A stretch of DNA of 64,000 nt from Dioscorea cayenensis subsp. rotundata (GCF_009730915.1 NC_052476.1:62001-126000); one strand, 5' to 3'. Positions 1 through 13,220 are shown, counted from the first letter of the stretch. A program made the numbers and translations. Notes: generated by a model from the letters alone, not told the origin.

Positions 1-860
1 TGTGCAAATCCGGTCTAGACTGAACGTCGTGTCAATGGGGTATAGTGATCTAAAGGTGTGGGGTTTGATGGCTAATGGCGCCTTCTCGGTTAAGTCTTTC
101 TACGGTCTTTTGAACGAGGGAGGTCTCAGATGCCCCATGGCTAACACCTTTTGGAAAGGTCCCTGCCCAAAGAAGATTAATATTTTTAACTGGCTTGCCT
201 GCAAGAACAAGATTCTCTCCCTTGAAAATCTTGCTAAGCGCCGCTGCAATAGGCTGCCGACTGACACATGTGTGCTCTGCCATGCTGACGTCGAATCTGT
301 GGATCATCTTTTCTTAAGGTGTCAGTTCTCTTGGGAGGTGTGGTCGTCCCTCTGTCGTTTCCTTCAGTTTCCTGAGCTTCCTGTGTCTATGGCTCAATTA
401 TAGAGCGTCTGGAGGTCTGCCTTACGGCCTGCGGTTAGGGTGTTTGGGGATTTGTTTGTTAAAGCTTATGTGTGGTCGATTTGGATTACGCGGAATGATT
501 ATATTTTTGCTGATAAACATCATAGTCCTTGTGATGCTTTGATGAAGACTGCTCATATGTTATTATCTTGGTACTCTGCAGCTCCTGAAGGTGTGAAAGG
601 GAAGATCGCTGACCCTATCTCCGCTATCAGAAGCAGCTTAGAGTTTGCTGGACCTCGGTCCCAGTGGGTGGTGGACACCCCCATGCTTGAGGTTGATCAG
701 ACCGGCGGGGAGGAGTAGTTTTGTGTTTTTATGGGTTAGAAGGAGACCCGTTGTTCCTTAAGTTATGTTCGCTCGTATTTTGTTTCCACAGTTAGTGGAA
801 GGTTTGTTGTAACTTTTGTTACTTTTACCATGAGGTTTATCCACTTTTAAAAACAAGACC
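1..860 (+). mobile_element. LINE 3' end (RT C-terminal zf-RVT region), truncated by window edge
   Basis: This is the C-terminal part of a plant L1-like ORF2. The frame beginning at base 2 shows the zf-RVT signature: FSVKSFYGLL, then a tryptophan-rich stretch and a CVLCH...ESVDHLFLRC zinc-binding block. An in-frame TAG at 401-403 breaks the frame. Coding then resumes in the same frame to a stop at 716-718, ending in an IRSSLEFAGP-like segment that the other LINEs of the window also carry. The 3' untranslated region holds the family hairpin (832-844) and ends in a short (TA)n run. The 5' end lies outside the window. The stop codon makes it a dead copy. Confidence 0.85.
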
Positions 861-2313
861 GTATGGATATATATATATATATATGAAAGCCACCAGACAG
901 TAAATCTACCAAAATTTTTTTAAATCCTATTTATATGATGTTTCTTCATTGGGTTTACAATAAAATCATTAAAAAAATTTGTTATAGGATTGAATATTAC
1001 ACACAATTTTCATCACTCTCACTGCTTCCTCAGGTGGTTCTACATACTGAAATTGAACCTTAAATATTTACCAGATAAATGATTGTCTGTATATTATGAC
1101 TTAGAATTTTTATTTTTAAAATCTAATAAACTTTGGCATGATAATTTAAATAAAAACGAAATAGTGGAAAAAGATTGAGGCATTCCTTGGTCAGTGAGCC
1201 TTATCTTCTTTAGGCAAGGACGACACCTTTTCATATATAAAATTAAAAAGCGATAAGATTGATTGCTTTAGTAATCAATTTAAAAGATTGATGCTCTAAG
1301 TTCAGCCTTCCAATAAGTGTCAAGTGGGGCTTGCTTTGCTGTACCTCACAAGCGGTTAGTTTATCAATTATTTCGCCTGGTAAAAGAAACAAAGTAGAAA
1401 AGAAACAAGAGTAAAGGAGACAGATTGGGCCGATTAAAGTTACCGTCTAGACACACAGACCTGCTCAGTAATAAATAGAGTATGACTACTCTGAATCAAT
1501 AATGTGCGCCGAATCACCAATAAGATCTGAATTTATAGTGCTCAAGATGTTGAGGGAACGCTTGATCTCGGTGTACCAATAATTTGAGTATTGTTTCAAA
1601 TATAGTTATTAGACTTAGCTTAAATGTCAAACCCTTGTAAGCTCTAATTGAGGGTAAAACATATCAAAAATTAAATCATTCGGCTAAATACTAGGTTAAT
1701 AAAAATATTTTAAATATTATTTTATAATTATATGTTTTTTTAATTATATGATATATAATATATAACATAATATTCATTAACATTTGTAATGGTATCATTG
1801 CGGCTAGACCAAGGGCAGTTGACATATTTTTAGTATTTTCGTGTATCACTTGTGGGTTTAAGACTTAACCAACGCATGTTTAACTTGACTTGGGATAAAT
1901 CCTAATCAATGGTGCCTCTTAATCACAATCTATATATATATATATTAACTAATAGGGATAAGTGCCCCTCATTTAAGGGATTGTCAAAGAGACAAAGAAG
2001 TACATAGGTGCATCAGTTACACTTGGTTATAGATTTCTTTAAAAAATTCCGCTGTCCTACAAACATAGAGGGGTGAAATTACTGTTCTTTTTCACATGAG
2101 ACACACACCCAGGCCCGTGAATAATACATGAACAATACTAGAACCAAATGTACAGTGCAAGAACAATACAGAAGTAGTACTGCCGAGGAAAGATTAGAAC
2201 TCTTGCCAGCTCCTTTGCACTCTTGTGTCATACCATTGGGTTATCCATATTATTGTACCATAATAATAATAATTAGTTATTTGAAATTCATTGATCAGTT
2301 TTGAATCTCAGAA
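861..2313. other. AT-rich spacer without a recognised gene
   Basis: There is no convincing reading frame. A (TA)n run lies near 868-886 and another near 1930-1946. The stretch 1960-2240 includes a phrase around 2005 (aagtacataggtg) that reappears at 26190-26200, so part of it may be a dispersed, possibly SINE-like repeat. No polymerase III boxes could be assigned with confidence. Confidence 0.4.
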
Positions 2314-2323
2314 GATGTTGATA

Positions 2324-2726
2324 GGGTAAATTTTTCATGTGGTCATTGTGTTATGGCTGATTTTCATTTTGGTCATTATGTTTCAAGTTGTTTCTTTTTG
2401 GTCATTAGATATTAATTTGTTTTCACTGGTTGGTCACTTGGGTTTTTCGGCCAAATTTAGATGACGTGGCTGGCGGAAATGCCACGTCACTCTTTTTTTT
2501 AAGTGAGATGAGTCAGCATCCTCTTTCCATCTAGTATGAGAGAAAATATAAAAAAAAAGTGACTTGGCATTTCCGGCCGCTACGTCATCTAAATTTGGCC
2601 AAAAAATCCCAAGTGACCAACCAGTGAAAACAAAGTAATATCTAATGACCAAAAAGAAATAAATTGAAACACAATAACCAAAATGAAAATCAGTCATAAC
2701 ATAGTGACCACATAGAAAATTTACCC
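2324..2726. mobile_element. Mutator-type foldback MITE with target duplication
   Basis: This 403-bp element has long terminal inverted repeats. The left end starts GGGTAAATTTTTCATGTGG. The right end, reverse-complemented, starts GGGTAAATTTTCTATGTGG, and similarity continues through most of each arm, including a shared ATTTTCATTTTGG block. The identical sequence GATGTTGATA flanks it at 2314-2323 and 2727-2736. The 9-10 bp duplication and the GGGTAA terminus fit the Mutator superfamily, and the larger MULE at 7656 starts similarly. There is no coding capacity. It sits 80 bp upstream of the SABATH start codon. Confidence 0.85.
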
Positions 2727-2730
2727 GATG

Positions 2731-2742
2731 TTGATATATATA
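2731..2742 (+). promoter_or_regulatory. candidate TATA element of the SABATH gene
   Basis: An AT-rich GATATATATATG stretch lies about 65-75 bp before the start codon and partly overlaps the right target duplication of the upstream MITE. In the paralogous copy the corresponding position has a classic TATATAAAG at 6646-6654. The two upstream regions are alignable only from about 2751 onward. Assignment as the working TATA box is inference. Confidence 0.35.
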
Positions 2743-2805
2743 TGCCCACTATATCACACAATAGGTGCCAAAACAATAGTCCCGTGCACAATATCAAAGA
2801 CCAAT

Positions 2806-4283
2806 ATGAAAGCTGAGCAAGTTCTTCACATGAATAGTGGCGACGATGATAAGAGCTATGCTCAGAACTCCACCATCCAAGTGCTCTCTCTCCCTCTCTT
2901 TCTCTCTCCTCCCTTATCTCCCTTTCTTCACTGATTTTGGTTAAAATTGAAATGTAATTCACTTAAAAACATATATCGCAGAATGTGAGATTGTCAATGA
3001 CACGGTCAGTGAGGCAAAGTGCAATCATGGAAGCCTACAAAAGCACATCCTTCCCTAAGACCATGAGCATTGGAGACTTGGGCTGTTCTTTAGGACCTAA
3101 CACTCTGCTTGTGGCCTCTGATGCCATTGATGCAGTGGAGATAGTGCACAAAGAGCTCAACCAACCATTACCAGAGATTCATATACAATTGAATGACCTA
3201 CCAGGGAATGACTTCAATGGCCTCATCAACTCACTGGAAGGCTTCAAGAAGACTCACCGTTGTTTCATATCAGTGGTTCCTGGTTCATTCTATGGCCGCT
3301 TGTTTCCCAGCCACAGCTTGCACTTCATTCACTCTTCCTCAAGTCTTAACTGGCTTTCTCAGGTTTCCTCCATTTGGTTAATAAATTGATTGTGACATAT
3401 ATATATATGCAATATTTCTGAATTTTTTTCAGATTAATTATACAGGTTCCTCTGGATCTTCAAAATGAAGAGAATGTGAAGATAAACAGAGGAAAGCTAT
3501 GCATTTCAAAAACAAGTCCCCCTTGTGTTTTAGAAGCATATAGTAAGCAGTTTCAAAGAGATTTCTCATTATTTCTCAAGTGCCGTGGTGAAGAACTAGT
3601 TCCTGGTGGTTGCATGGTCTTGACACTTCTGAGCAGGAGTACTAGTGAGAATTCAGATCCCTCCAGTCTGGGGATCGGCCTCCAATGGGAGATTTTGGCA
3701 CAGGCCCTCGTAGACATGGCCTCTGAGGTTTTTTTTTCCTTTTCTTTTCATATTTATTTATTTATTTAGATAAAAAAGCAATGGAGAGATAAAAATCTTA
3801 ATTCTTGTTGTGTCAACTTCTCCTAAATTAGTTTAATTAATTAAGGTTAAGTAAAAAGTTTTTTTTTGGATCTTAGACTTAATCCACTGGTAAAGATCGA
3901 AGTTTATATTGCAGGGCATTGTGGATGAGAAGAAGATAGATTTATGCAATGCACCATTCTATGTACCATCTTTAGAGGAAATGAAGCATGCCATAGAGAC
4001 TGAAGGATCCTTCTCCATTAAAAGCATTGAGAGTTTTGATGTAACATATAATGGAACTAAGGTAGAAGACACTGTGACCACGGCACTGAAACTAAGTATC
4101 AACGCTCAGCAGATGGCTAAGATGATAAGGGCAGTCACTGAATCCATACTAGTGAGTCACTTTGGAGAAGAAATAATTGATGAATTGTTTGTGAGATATA
4201 GCTATTTGCTGGAAGATTACTACTCCAAGAACATGCATGGATGTACCACTGCAGTTGTATTTATGAAAAGGAACGTTCCATAG
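2806..4283 (+). CDS. SABATH family S-adenosylmethionine-dependent carboxyl methyltransferase, four exons, intact
   Basis: Members of this family (SAMT, BAMT, JMT, IAMT and relatives) transfer a methyl group from S-adenosylmethionine to the carboxyl group of salicylic, benzoic, jasmonic, indole-acetic or related acids in the cytosol. Inferred exons are 2806-2880, 2982-3362, 3446-3727 and 3915-4283. All junctions are GT/AG and all introns are phase 0, giving 368 residues, the normal family length. Visible motifs are the N-terminal EQVLHMN...SYAQNSTIQ, the SAM-binding DLGCSLGPNT near residues 57-66, LNDLPGNDFN near 95-104, VVPGSFYGRLFP near 124-134, [15 protein letters not shown] near 137-151, and the C-terminal VSHFGEEIIDELFVRY. 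The substrate cannot be told from sequence alone. A broken tandem copy starts 2.4 kb downstream. The start matches the start of that copy. Confidence 0.9.
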
Positions 4284-4419
4284 ATCAAGAATTTGAAACT
4301 AATTTGATCAAGGAAACCTTTAATTTTGTTTTCTCCTTTCTCTTCATAAAATTAATTATTCCAAATTAAACTTTATTAAATTTTAAAACTAAATGATGGT
4401 TCCAGTGGGGGGTGTGATG

Positions 4420-5878
4420 TGTTAAGTTCACTCAAAAACTCACTTAAGGATTAAACACTCACACACAATCAAAGCAAGATAAAGGAGACAAGCAAATAGG
4501 TAACCCAGTTTGGCACAACCTTGCTTACATCTGGGGGGCCAGGCCCGGAGAAACAATCCACTAAAAGAGGTATAGGAACAAGGAGTACAACACTCACTCA
4601 CTCTCTCAATACAAAGAATATCCTCTCAAGATTGCCCGACGGCCATACACTCAACTCTCACCGAAGAGTCTCTCACTTGTTGGCTCCATCCTAAATTTTC
4701 GAGCAGGATGTCTTATATAGACGCACCGACGTCTACAAAGTTACCTCTTTTAGAATTCTCCGCGGCTTCCTAACTTAAACACCTTCCAAAGTTAGATGTT
4801 GCAACACCCAGTTGCAACATGGCCCACTTTACTGAACATGACTGAGTTCTAGTCAGATGCACCCGAATCTGCGACCTTCAACCTCCTGGTTCCTTCAGTC
4901 CGCCTCGTAGCAGTTGACTCGACCCGAGCTCCTCCTGCTTGTAGCTGCTTCCTTCCTCACATCACTTCAGAAGGTCTCCCTCTCCCGAGGGACGTGCCCA
5001 CCAAGGCACATGCGACTATCTCACCAAAGATAGCCACCGAAGATCTCCCGATCTTCCTTTCCAAACTTGGCCCAAGTTTGGTCTTCCAAATGATCTTCGT
5101 TTGACTCATGGAAATATTGTTACTAAACTTGATCTTGTCTTCATCCAAGTTTAGTCTTCAATATCTTCAAGCATGATCTTCAATCATCCATGCTTGGATC
5201 TCCAAATCTCTAATCATATCACATGCAATCTTCAATCAATCTCCTCATATGACTAGTCTCCATAAATAGTTCCGCCGATAGATAGCTCTTGAATCTTCCT
5301 TCAATATAGATGCTAAATATGGTCTTGATGATCTCTTTGGTATGTCTTTACCTTATTTAGTTTGTGTCTTCAACTAGCTTCACACCAAACTAAATCTTTG
5401 TGTCTTCAAATAGCTTCATACCAAGTTTAACTTGTGTCTTCTAATAGCTTCACATAATCTTTATGATCTTGAACTCTTGCCAATAATAGAATATTCCTCT
5501 CTCTTCAAATAGATCTTTCTAAAAAGAAGCTCTATCAAAGATATGAATAATCATCCCGGATCTTACCAAGGATAGATAATCATATCAAAAATAAAACTTA
5601 CCTTTCTAGACAAAGATCCTATAGTCTTGATGCACTTTCCAAAAATAGTTTATCATCACATGATTGTATTGAGAGAAATATCTATAAAATCTTCAATATA
5701 GATCTTAATCAAATCTCCACCTTGATCTCCATTAAATGTCATGATAACATCCTTTGCCATATCATCATCCTAGTCATCTTTTCCTTTGATGAGTCACCAC
5801 ATGCCACGTCATCATCCTCTTGCCATGTCACCACTTGGCTTGTCATATAATGCCAATCCTACGTCATCAGACTTAACA
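4420..5878. mobile_element. LTR-like repeat, probable solo LTR
   Basis: The 1.46-kb block begins TGTTAAGT and ends ACTTAACA, a perfect terminal inverted repeat of the TG...CA type. It shares long stretches with the insert at 62374-63478, for example GGTAACCCAGTT, a CTGGGGGG block and CAATCCACTAAAAGAGGT. That insert is a clear solo LTR with a 5-bp duplication. Here the flanks (TGATG and CTAAA) do not match, so the duplication may be lost or the element may come from unequal recombination. No reading frame of interest was seen inside. Confidence 0.65.
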
Positions 5879-6645
5879 CTAAATATTACATGGCTTCGTG
5901 CATTTTCATACAACTACAATCATCACTAACAAAGAAAAACACTGACAAATTAAGATGACAAGATACTAATTAAATACAAAATTAAAATAATATGTGATGA
6001 AGATCTCATTTAGAAATAATATAATAATATCCATTTTAATAAATTGTAATTTATCTATTTTAATAAAATAAATAAATAAATAAATAATAGTAATAGTAAT
6101 AGTAATATCAAGCAAAATAGTAATGGAAATGAATAAATGGAAACATTTCTAATATAAAACTCTATTCCTGAAATTTATCAAAGTAAAATTTGTGATTTTG
6201 TGGACACCAAGAATGAAGCATGTGGAAATTAAAAAAAAATGCAGAGAGAATTTGCATTAGGTGAGAACACATGCAAGAGATTCATGAAAAGTTTTTAGTT
6301 AGATAAAACCTCGTTATAACATTGATTCGATGTTCATCTACCTTACATATATAATTGCATATGTTTCATTCAAATTAATTAAAATAAAAATCATATTAAA
6401 ACTTGTTAGAGAATAATTCAAATTTGTTATTGGTCAACATCTTAGATTTTAAAAGATTTTATTGTAATTGTTTGGATTTATTATTATTATTATTATTTTG
6501 TTATAGTATAGATATCATAGATTTTTTTTTGTGTATTGCCTATTTAAAAATATGCTGAATTATTAATTTTAGTGTAAATCCTATATTGTTATTTTGTTAT
6601 TCTTCTTTTCTTAAAATTCCATCAAAACTCATGCGCTTGCTTTCC
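5879..6645. other. AT-rich spacer between the two SABATH copies
   Basis: No gene was seen. It holds short simple repeats: an (AATA)n stretch near 6062-6086, (TAG/TAA)n near 6086-6110, and (TTA)n near 6478-6496. It ends in the core promoter of the second SABATH copy. Confidence 0.5.
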
Positions 6646-6654
6646 TATATAAAG
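6646..6654 (+). promoter_or_regulatory. TATA box of the broken SABATH copy
   Basis: TATATAAAG lies 75-83 bp before the start codon at 6729. The leader that follows (about 6678-6728) aligns with the leader of the intact copy (about 2757-2805). Confidence 0.6.
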
Positions 6655-6958
6655 AACTCATTCCTCATCTCACAGCATCAGGTGCCAAAGCAATAACCTC
6701 CTAATTGTACACAATATCAAAGACCAATATGAAAGTTGAGCAAGTTCTTCAAATGAATGGTGGCATCGATGACATGAGCTACGCCAAGAACTCCACCATC
6801 CGAGTGATCATCTCCCTTCCCCCTCTCTTTATTTATTTATTTATTTTTTTGTTCTTTTTAATGGATAAAACTGGAATCTGATTAATTCTCTAATATACAT
6901 TGCAGAATAATGTAATACTATCATTGACAAGGCCAGGGAGGCAAAGGGCAGTTATTAA

Positions 6959-7419
6959 TGTTGGAGAGCAACCCCGCCTCACCAACAACACCTTGAGGAT
7001 CCTGTGAAGAAGAAGATAGAGAAGAGAGAAGTTTGGTAACCAAAAAGATACACAGAGTACGAGAGAAAGTAGTTTTCCAGAAACTTAGTTGATTTGTTCT
7101 TCATTACCCTTCAACATATTAATACTGCCCATAAACCAAAAAGTCAAAAAATCTTACATTAAACACTAACCTATTGGTCAGTCAGCACACTCTTTCAAAC
7201 CCCATTGGCTAGAAACCTTAAACACTAGATACTATATAATAATACCCCACTAACACATGTAATTTTACTTCCATACCCTCAATACAGTTGCCCATTCTTC
7301 ACCCCATTCTCAGCATGGTCCTGTTCACTTGCAGCCACCCTTGAGCATGGTTGCCGGCCATTTCCTGTATCTCCTTGCCGGCTCTCCATGTCTCCTTCAA
7401 TCATCCATCACCATCAACA
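6959..7419. mobile_element. probable solo LTR (TGTTG...CAACA) in pseudogene exon 2
   Basis: The 461-bp insertion splits exon 2 of the broken SABATH copy. It starts TGTTGGAGAG and ends CCATCAACA, so it has a TGTTG/CAACA terminal inverted repeat as in Copia LTRs. No matching 5-bp target duplication is visible. No coding sequence was seen. Its limits follow from comparing the interrupted exon with the intact paralogue. Confidence 0.6.
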
Positions 7420-9399
7420 ATGGATGGCTACAAGAACACATCCTACCCAAAGACCATTAGCATGGGAGACTTGGGCTGTTCTTCAGGACCTAACTGTTGA
7501 AGAGTGAGTTGATCTGGAATTTAACAACTAACTGAAGACATAAGGCAAGACTACAGTGAAGCATAAAAAAAGTAACTGATTGGTCAGGCTTTATCTTGTC
7601 TATCTTTGGGATTAGTTAACCAATGTCTTGTTGTTTATGTTTGTTGTCCAAGTACGGGGGTAATTTTTTTGGTAGGCCATCAAACTTTTATGTTTTTTCA
7701 TTTCGATCATCCAACTTTGATTTGTATCAAATTTCTCATTAAACATCAATTTTTTATCACCGGTAGGTCACTGGAGAGTTTCTCGTTCCCCTTTGCTCGC
7801 GTGGCAACCGGAAGAACACAGTCATCATGCGTTAGTCATTGCCACATCACCCGAAACTCGCCACATCAAATGAAGATCGCCACGTCACCCAAAGGAATCC
7901 ATGTCAACTTTGTCTTCTTCCTTGGTTAGGGCTCGGTTGCAAGAAGAACAAAGTGGGTGGAAATATGAAAGCTTTTATGAGAAGAAAAACCCTATGAAGA
8001 GAGACAAGATGAAGATCTTGACCACCCGAGACAAGATTTTAATGTAAAACCTTAAGTTTGGGGTTGAAATTGACTGAACCTCCATCATTTTAAAGAAATC
8101 CTCATTTAATAGTACTTATAATTTGGATTATGGAAATGACCAACAAACTCTATATAAAAACCATGAAAGTGGTTATATTTATATAGAAGCTATGGAACTT
8201 ATTCAGAAGCCTTGAAAACAGTCATAATACAATCTCTTCAACCAAAAAAAGGGAAAAACAATTAATCCTATCCCAATATAATCTTAGGAATGGTCAATTT
8301 AAGGATGTTACACTAGAACAATTAAATTATTTCCAATGCTTCACTCATACTCTAGAATATATTCTCCCTTTTTTCCAATGGTTCACTCAAATACACACAA
8401 CATTCTCATATAAAAAACAGTAAATAGAGAATTCTGCTAACATTTGCAGAAATCTGCAATCACTTGTGCAGGAAAATTAACTCCCTTCATTAGCAAATTC
8501 AACATCTTGATACATGAAAATTAACTCATTTACAAAAGTAACATCTTCATACATGAAAATTAACTCCCTTCATCTACAAAATTAACACTTGATTTAAGTT
8601 TAATAGTTCATCCAACAGTTGATGACAACATTTACAAAATTGCATAGTTTGCACATAATATTGTCATAGAGTTACTGCTTACAAAAGTTTACATAATTGG
8701 ATGGCATTCATTGTTCATTATGGGACCCAAACCTTCCTTTTTTTCCCACAATTAGCCTCTTTGTTTCTTTCTCCGGTCTCTTTTTCCTTCCATTGTTGTC
8801 TTGACACATGTGGGTTGCCAGCTACTGGAATAGATTGGTTCAAGTGCCCAATGTTTGATGTTGTGCTCCTGTCTCTTCTTATATCCAATTTTTCCCTCCT
8901 CCTAAGCCCAGGCTTGAATGCAGTATTTATCTCCTGCTTAGTGCTGTGCTCTGAATTATTAATAATCTGAGAAATTAAAACTAGTTAATTTCTAAATTGG
9001 AACATAAGCATTTTTAATTTTCTACATAACACTGAGTGCACAAATGACATACCTGTGATTGTGATGCTTGAGAGGTGCCATGTGTTGTTCCTTCACCCCC
9101 TTGCCTTGTTCTATTTAATGCATCAGCCTTTACAATGTAAAAAAAAAAAAAAAAATGGGGCTGACGACAGTTCCATATGGAATAATTTATAAATGTAAGT
9201 TTGATACATACCATGTTGAAGTGGTCCTCCAAAACTTGAGGGTCAATGAAGTCTATGGGATTGATTTTAGAAGATACTTGGCTTGGTTGTCCACTTTGTC
9301 TCTGTCTTGAATCCTTAATGTTTCCCTGGTTGACATTTTTTTTTTTATCACAACCAGTTCATTGGACAACATTGACAAATAAAATTTTGATTTCATATG

Positions 9400-12312
9400 A
9401 AAATCACCTGTTGCCCTCCATGGAACCTCCTATTATGTCCAATCTTGCCACAAATGGTGCATCTCATGGTGACTCCATTTTTGCTCACCTTCCCATTTTT
9501 GAAGCCTCTGGTTTCTTCCTCCAATTCCCTTCTCCTAAGTAGAGTTTTTCTTCCTCTTTTGTTGTTGATTGGGTTTGGTGGAATAATTGGTCCTTGGTCA
9601 CTCTTGGGCCAAGAATTTTTGTCATGTGTGGGAAATAAAGTGTGCTTATAGGTTGCTAAATAGGTGTTGACTTTATAGCATTCATGCAGATAATTCTCAG
9701 GCTTGTCCCTATTGTAATAAATACAAGAGATGGCATGGCTGCATGGGATGCCAGTGAGTTGCCATCTTCTACAGGAACAAGTTCTCTTTGTTTTGTTAAC
9801 TACAAATTGACCATCAGGCCCTAGAACCTAGTATTGATCCCCTCCTGACCATGTAGTGGGGTACAAGAAGCTCAATTGTTTAAACTTCTCCAATTTTTTT
9901 TATTGTTCTAGGGCAATGGTCAGTTTTGCAGTTTTTCATTGAATCTCTCCTTCTTTGGATCCTAGTGATCAACTGAGTTCTTATCATCTCATTCATGCTC
10001 ACTATTCCCTTTGTTCTAGCTTCAAGAATGTGACTATTAAAACATTCACACATATTGTTCAAGAGTATGTCACATTTAAATTGAGAGTGGAAATGGGCCT
10101 TGCTCCAATGATGAGGATCTATGTTCTTCATATATTGGTAAGCACCTATAGACATGGACTTCAAAGTCTCCATGGATTTTTCAAAAGTTGCTAGGCAAGT
10201 TGGTGTTGCACATGACCATATCTGATCCTTGAGTGCTTTCCCCTTAAAGGTTTTCCTAAAATTTGTATGTATATGTTGTACACAATACCTATGCTCACTG
10301 GTTGGGAAAAGTTCTTCTATGGCAGGTATTAAACCCTATTTTAACAACCCAATTCACACAACACACCACACATGACAATTAATTGGCCCAAAAGAAGGGG
10401 AAAAAACCCAAAAGGCAGCAAACAAATCAGTGTTAAACAAAGAAATTAAATCAACAAACGACAAAATTAAATATGCAAGCAAACATGTCATTGATCTTTT
10501 TGACTGTGTGACATTAGTGAATTGTGTATGCATTCTGTTATGCCGTTTGTATGCATTTTGTTCTTTGTAAAATTTAATTCAATGTGCTGCAAACAAAGAA
10601 ATTAAGTATGCAAGCAAACAGATCATGGTAACAAATTAGTAAAACTCTATAGTAAAGCAAACAATATAACAATGAAGAGAAACAACTCATAATAATTCAA
10701 AGCAATTCATTAAACAAAGAAATTAAATCACCTTCTGCCTATCACTCATGAAGGCCCAATTGTAGCTGTTGTCGATTTCCAAATCAGTTGCCAGTAGCTC
10801 CAGAAACCACTTCCAGTTGTCCTTGTTTTCTTTGCCCACTGTAGCCCAAGCAATGGGATAGATGCAGTCATTTGCATCTATCCCAACTGCTATCAATAAT
10901 TGTCCACCATACAAGTCCTTGAGGAAGCATCCATCAATGGAGATTATCTGCCTACAACTTGCCTTAAATCCTTCCCTGAGTGGTGCTAAGCATATATACA
11001 AGCACTGGAATACTCCACCATCAAGTATGAATTTTATTGTTGATCTTGGATGTGTTTTCATCAGCTCCAGCCTATAATCATAAAGCTTTTTCATTTGGGT
11101 TTCTTCATCACCATCAATCAGTCTTGTGTACATGAAACAAATCGGCAAAGATTTTCTTCATCGCCATCAACTCTAGATTCTGAAAGAATAAATTTGAAAG
11201 AATAAAACAGTAAACAATATGACTCACCTAATAGCAATACACTTTGCTCTGTAGGCCTTCAACCTACTGATGTCAACTTGTTGGTTGGTCTTCACTGCCT
11301 GAATAATCCCAGCTATTTTTCATGCAGGATATGCTCTGAACTGTTCTAAGTAGGTATTTGCTATCCATTCTGCATTACAATGTCTGTTGTTGTGCTCCTT
11401 TGTGCACTCATGCTTCAAATTACCAGCTTTAATCTGCACTGTGCTCTTATCCCCAACCATAGGAGAAGCCCATAAATAAAAAGGACAACCTTTTCTACAA
11501 AAAGCTTTGCATCTTTTATGATCATTAGGTCTGAATTTCATGGCATATCTATGCCTAATCCCATAATTTTTTACAGCATCCTTAAATTGTTTGAAACTCT
11601 TGAACTTCATACCAATTTTAAATATTGGGTCTTGCATGTCACATTCTTCATGAAATTCTGAATATTTTGGCTTGGAAGGTATGAACTCATCTTCATCTGT
11701 GGATGAACATGATTGCAACTCTTCAGACCCTACATAATCTGAGTCAATATCTGCCTCACACCCTGCATTTGGAGGTTCTCCACTAACAACAATCATGGAT
11801 CGATTGTCTGCCCTAGTGTCCTCCCCTTCCTCATCTGAGTCATGGCTGAAACTATAATCAGAGTCATGGAAATGGATGTCCTCATCAAATCTTTCCTTGT
11901 TCTGCCCCCCAACTAAGATATCCTCCAAATCTTCATCTGTCTCAAGGCATTCCTCATCTTCATCATCAACTTCTACTACATTCCTTGGTATGCTAACAAC
12001 CTGACCAGTATCACAATTACTTGTCCTAAAATGCACACATATCTCTCTTCTATAATCTACATTGATTGCCATATTGAGAACATCCATGTCATTGTGAATT
12101 TCTCTAAGCTCATCAGCTCCACTATTTACCCACCAGACACTACATTCATTGACATTTAAATTAAATTCCCTGGCCATAGCAAACAATTCAAACCTCAAAA
12201 TCTGGTCTGCACAACAGTAATCAACATGGCCTACCATTCTTTCCATTCCACCACAATTGTAATGCAACCTTATTGTAAACAGTTCAACAATTGGTACTGA
12301 AATAGATGCCAA
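9400..12312 (-). pseudogene. MuDR-type transposase, nearly complete with nonsense mutations
   Basis: The enzyme cuts and pastes Mutator elements. Read on the minus strand, 12312-11321 gives an acidic N-terminal region and a zinc-containing Mutator DNA-binding domain (KFRPNDHKRCKAFCRKGCPF ... NRHCNAEWIA). A TGA near 11318-11320 stands where an upstream tryptophan codon is expected. After a possible intron, 11148-10723 shows the MULE catalytic core (SIDGCFLKDLYGGQLLIAVG, IYPIAWATVGKENKDNWKWF). The frame at about 10330-9880 carries HRYCVQHIHTNF and CECFNSHILEARTKG. Around 9830-9400 there is a SWIM zinc finger (CSCRRWQLTGIPCSH) and a terminal CTICGKIGHNRR knuckle. Exon joints between these blocks are uncertain. 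At least one stop makes this copy inactive as assembled. Confidence 0.8.
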
Positions 12313-12533
12313 ATTTAATTGTTATTTAATTTGTAATGAACACCTCTTACACAGATGTAAATAAAAATAACACTTTAAGAAAACCAGATTCTATATAGCA
12401 TCAATATATATCAATATATATCAATAAAAACCAATCATGGAGGATGAGACAAGTTCAATACACTCACAATTGATCATCAATATATAGCAGAACATTGAAT
12501 AAATTAATGCACCTCCGCATAACATGTACATTA

Positions 12534-13220
12534 AGGGGATTTGTCTTATTTAATTGATCATGGTATGGCAGAACATTGAATGTTACTGCATCTTTTTTGC
12601 TTACATTATTTTATCTAATTTAAATTAATTATATTTTTATAAAATATTAAATAAAATACAATTACAATGTAATTAATATTAGTAATATAATATATCAATG
12701 ATATATTATATTATATTAATTATTTAAATAAATAAGTCATATATAATATTTTGCTATAGTAAGTTAAGTATATATTAATTTTATTAAATATTCATAATAT
12801 TAATTACACTATAATTATATTTTATAAAATATAAAATATAATATAATTATAGTATAATTAATATTAGTAATATAGTATATAATTAATATTTTACATTATT
12901 TTAATTATTTTAATAAATAATTAATATATTATATTTTATTATAATAAATTAAGTATATATTAATTATATAAATTACATTATATTAAATAAAATATAATTA
13001 TAGTGTAATTAATATCAGTAATATAATATATAATTAATATATTATATTACTTAATAAAATCCAAATTTACCAATCCCTCCAACCAAACACAAAATTCTGT
13101 GATCCAGCATTATAAATACATCCAACCAAACATTGAATTTGACTTTTCTGAATTTTCAAATACAAGGATTTATAAATATAAATCCACTGGATTTTCAACT
13201 ACTTCCAACCAAACACCCCC
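12534..13220. mobile_element. candidate PIF/Harbinger-like MITE within the MULE
   Basis: The left end AGGGGATTTG follows a TTA (12531-12533). The right end, reverse-complemented, reads GGGGGTGTTTGGTTGG and is followed by TTA (13221-13223). The interior is extremely AT-rich and contains a phrase of the form AATTATAGTATAATTAATATT about three times (near 12659, 12844 and 12996). The termini match only weakly, so the call is tentative. Confidence 0.35.

Noticed and set aside
1960..2240. Possible tRNA-derived SINE
   Set aside because: A partial match to 26170-26400 exists, but no convincing A and B boxes or tail were found.
4957..5148. 63-codon minus-strand frame in the LTR-like repeat
   Set aside because: It is short, not conserved in the related LTR at 62374, and shows no known domain.
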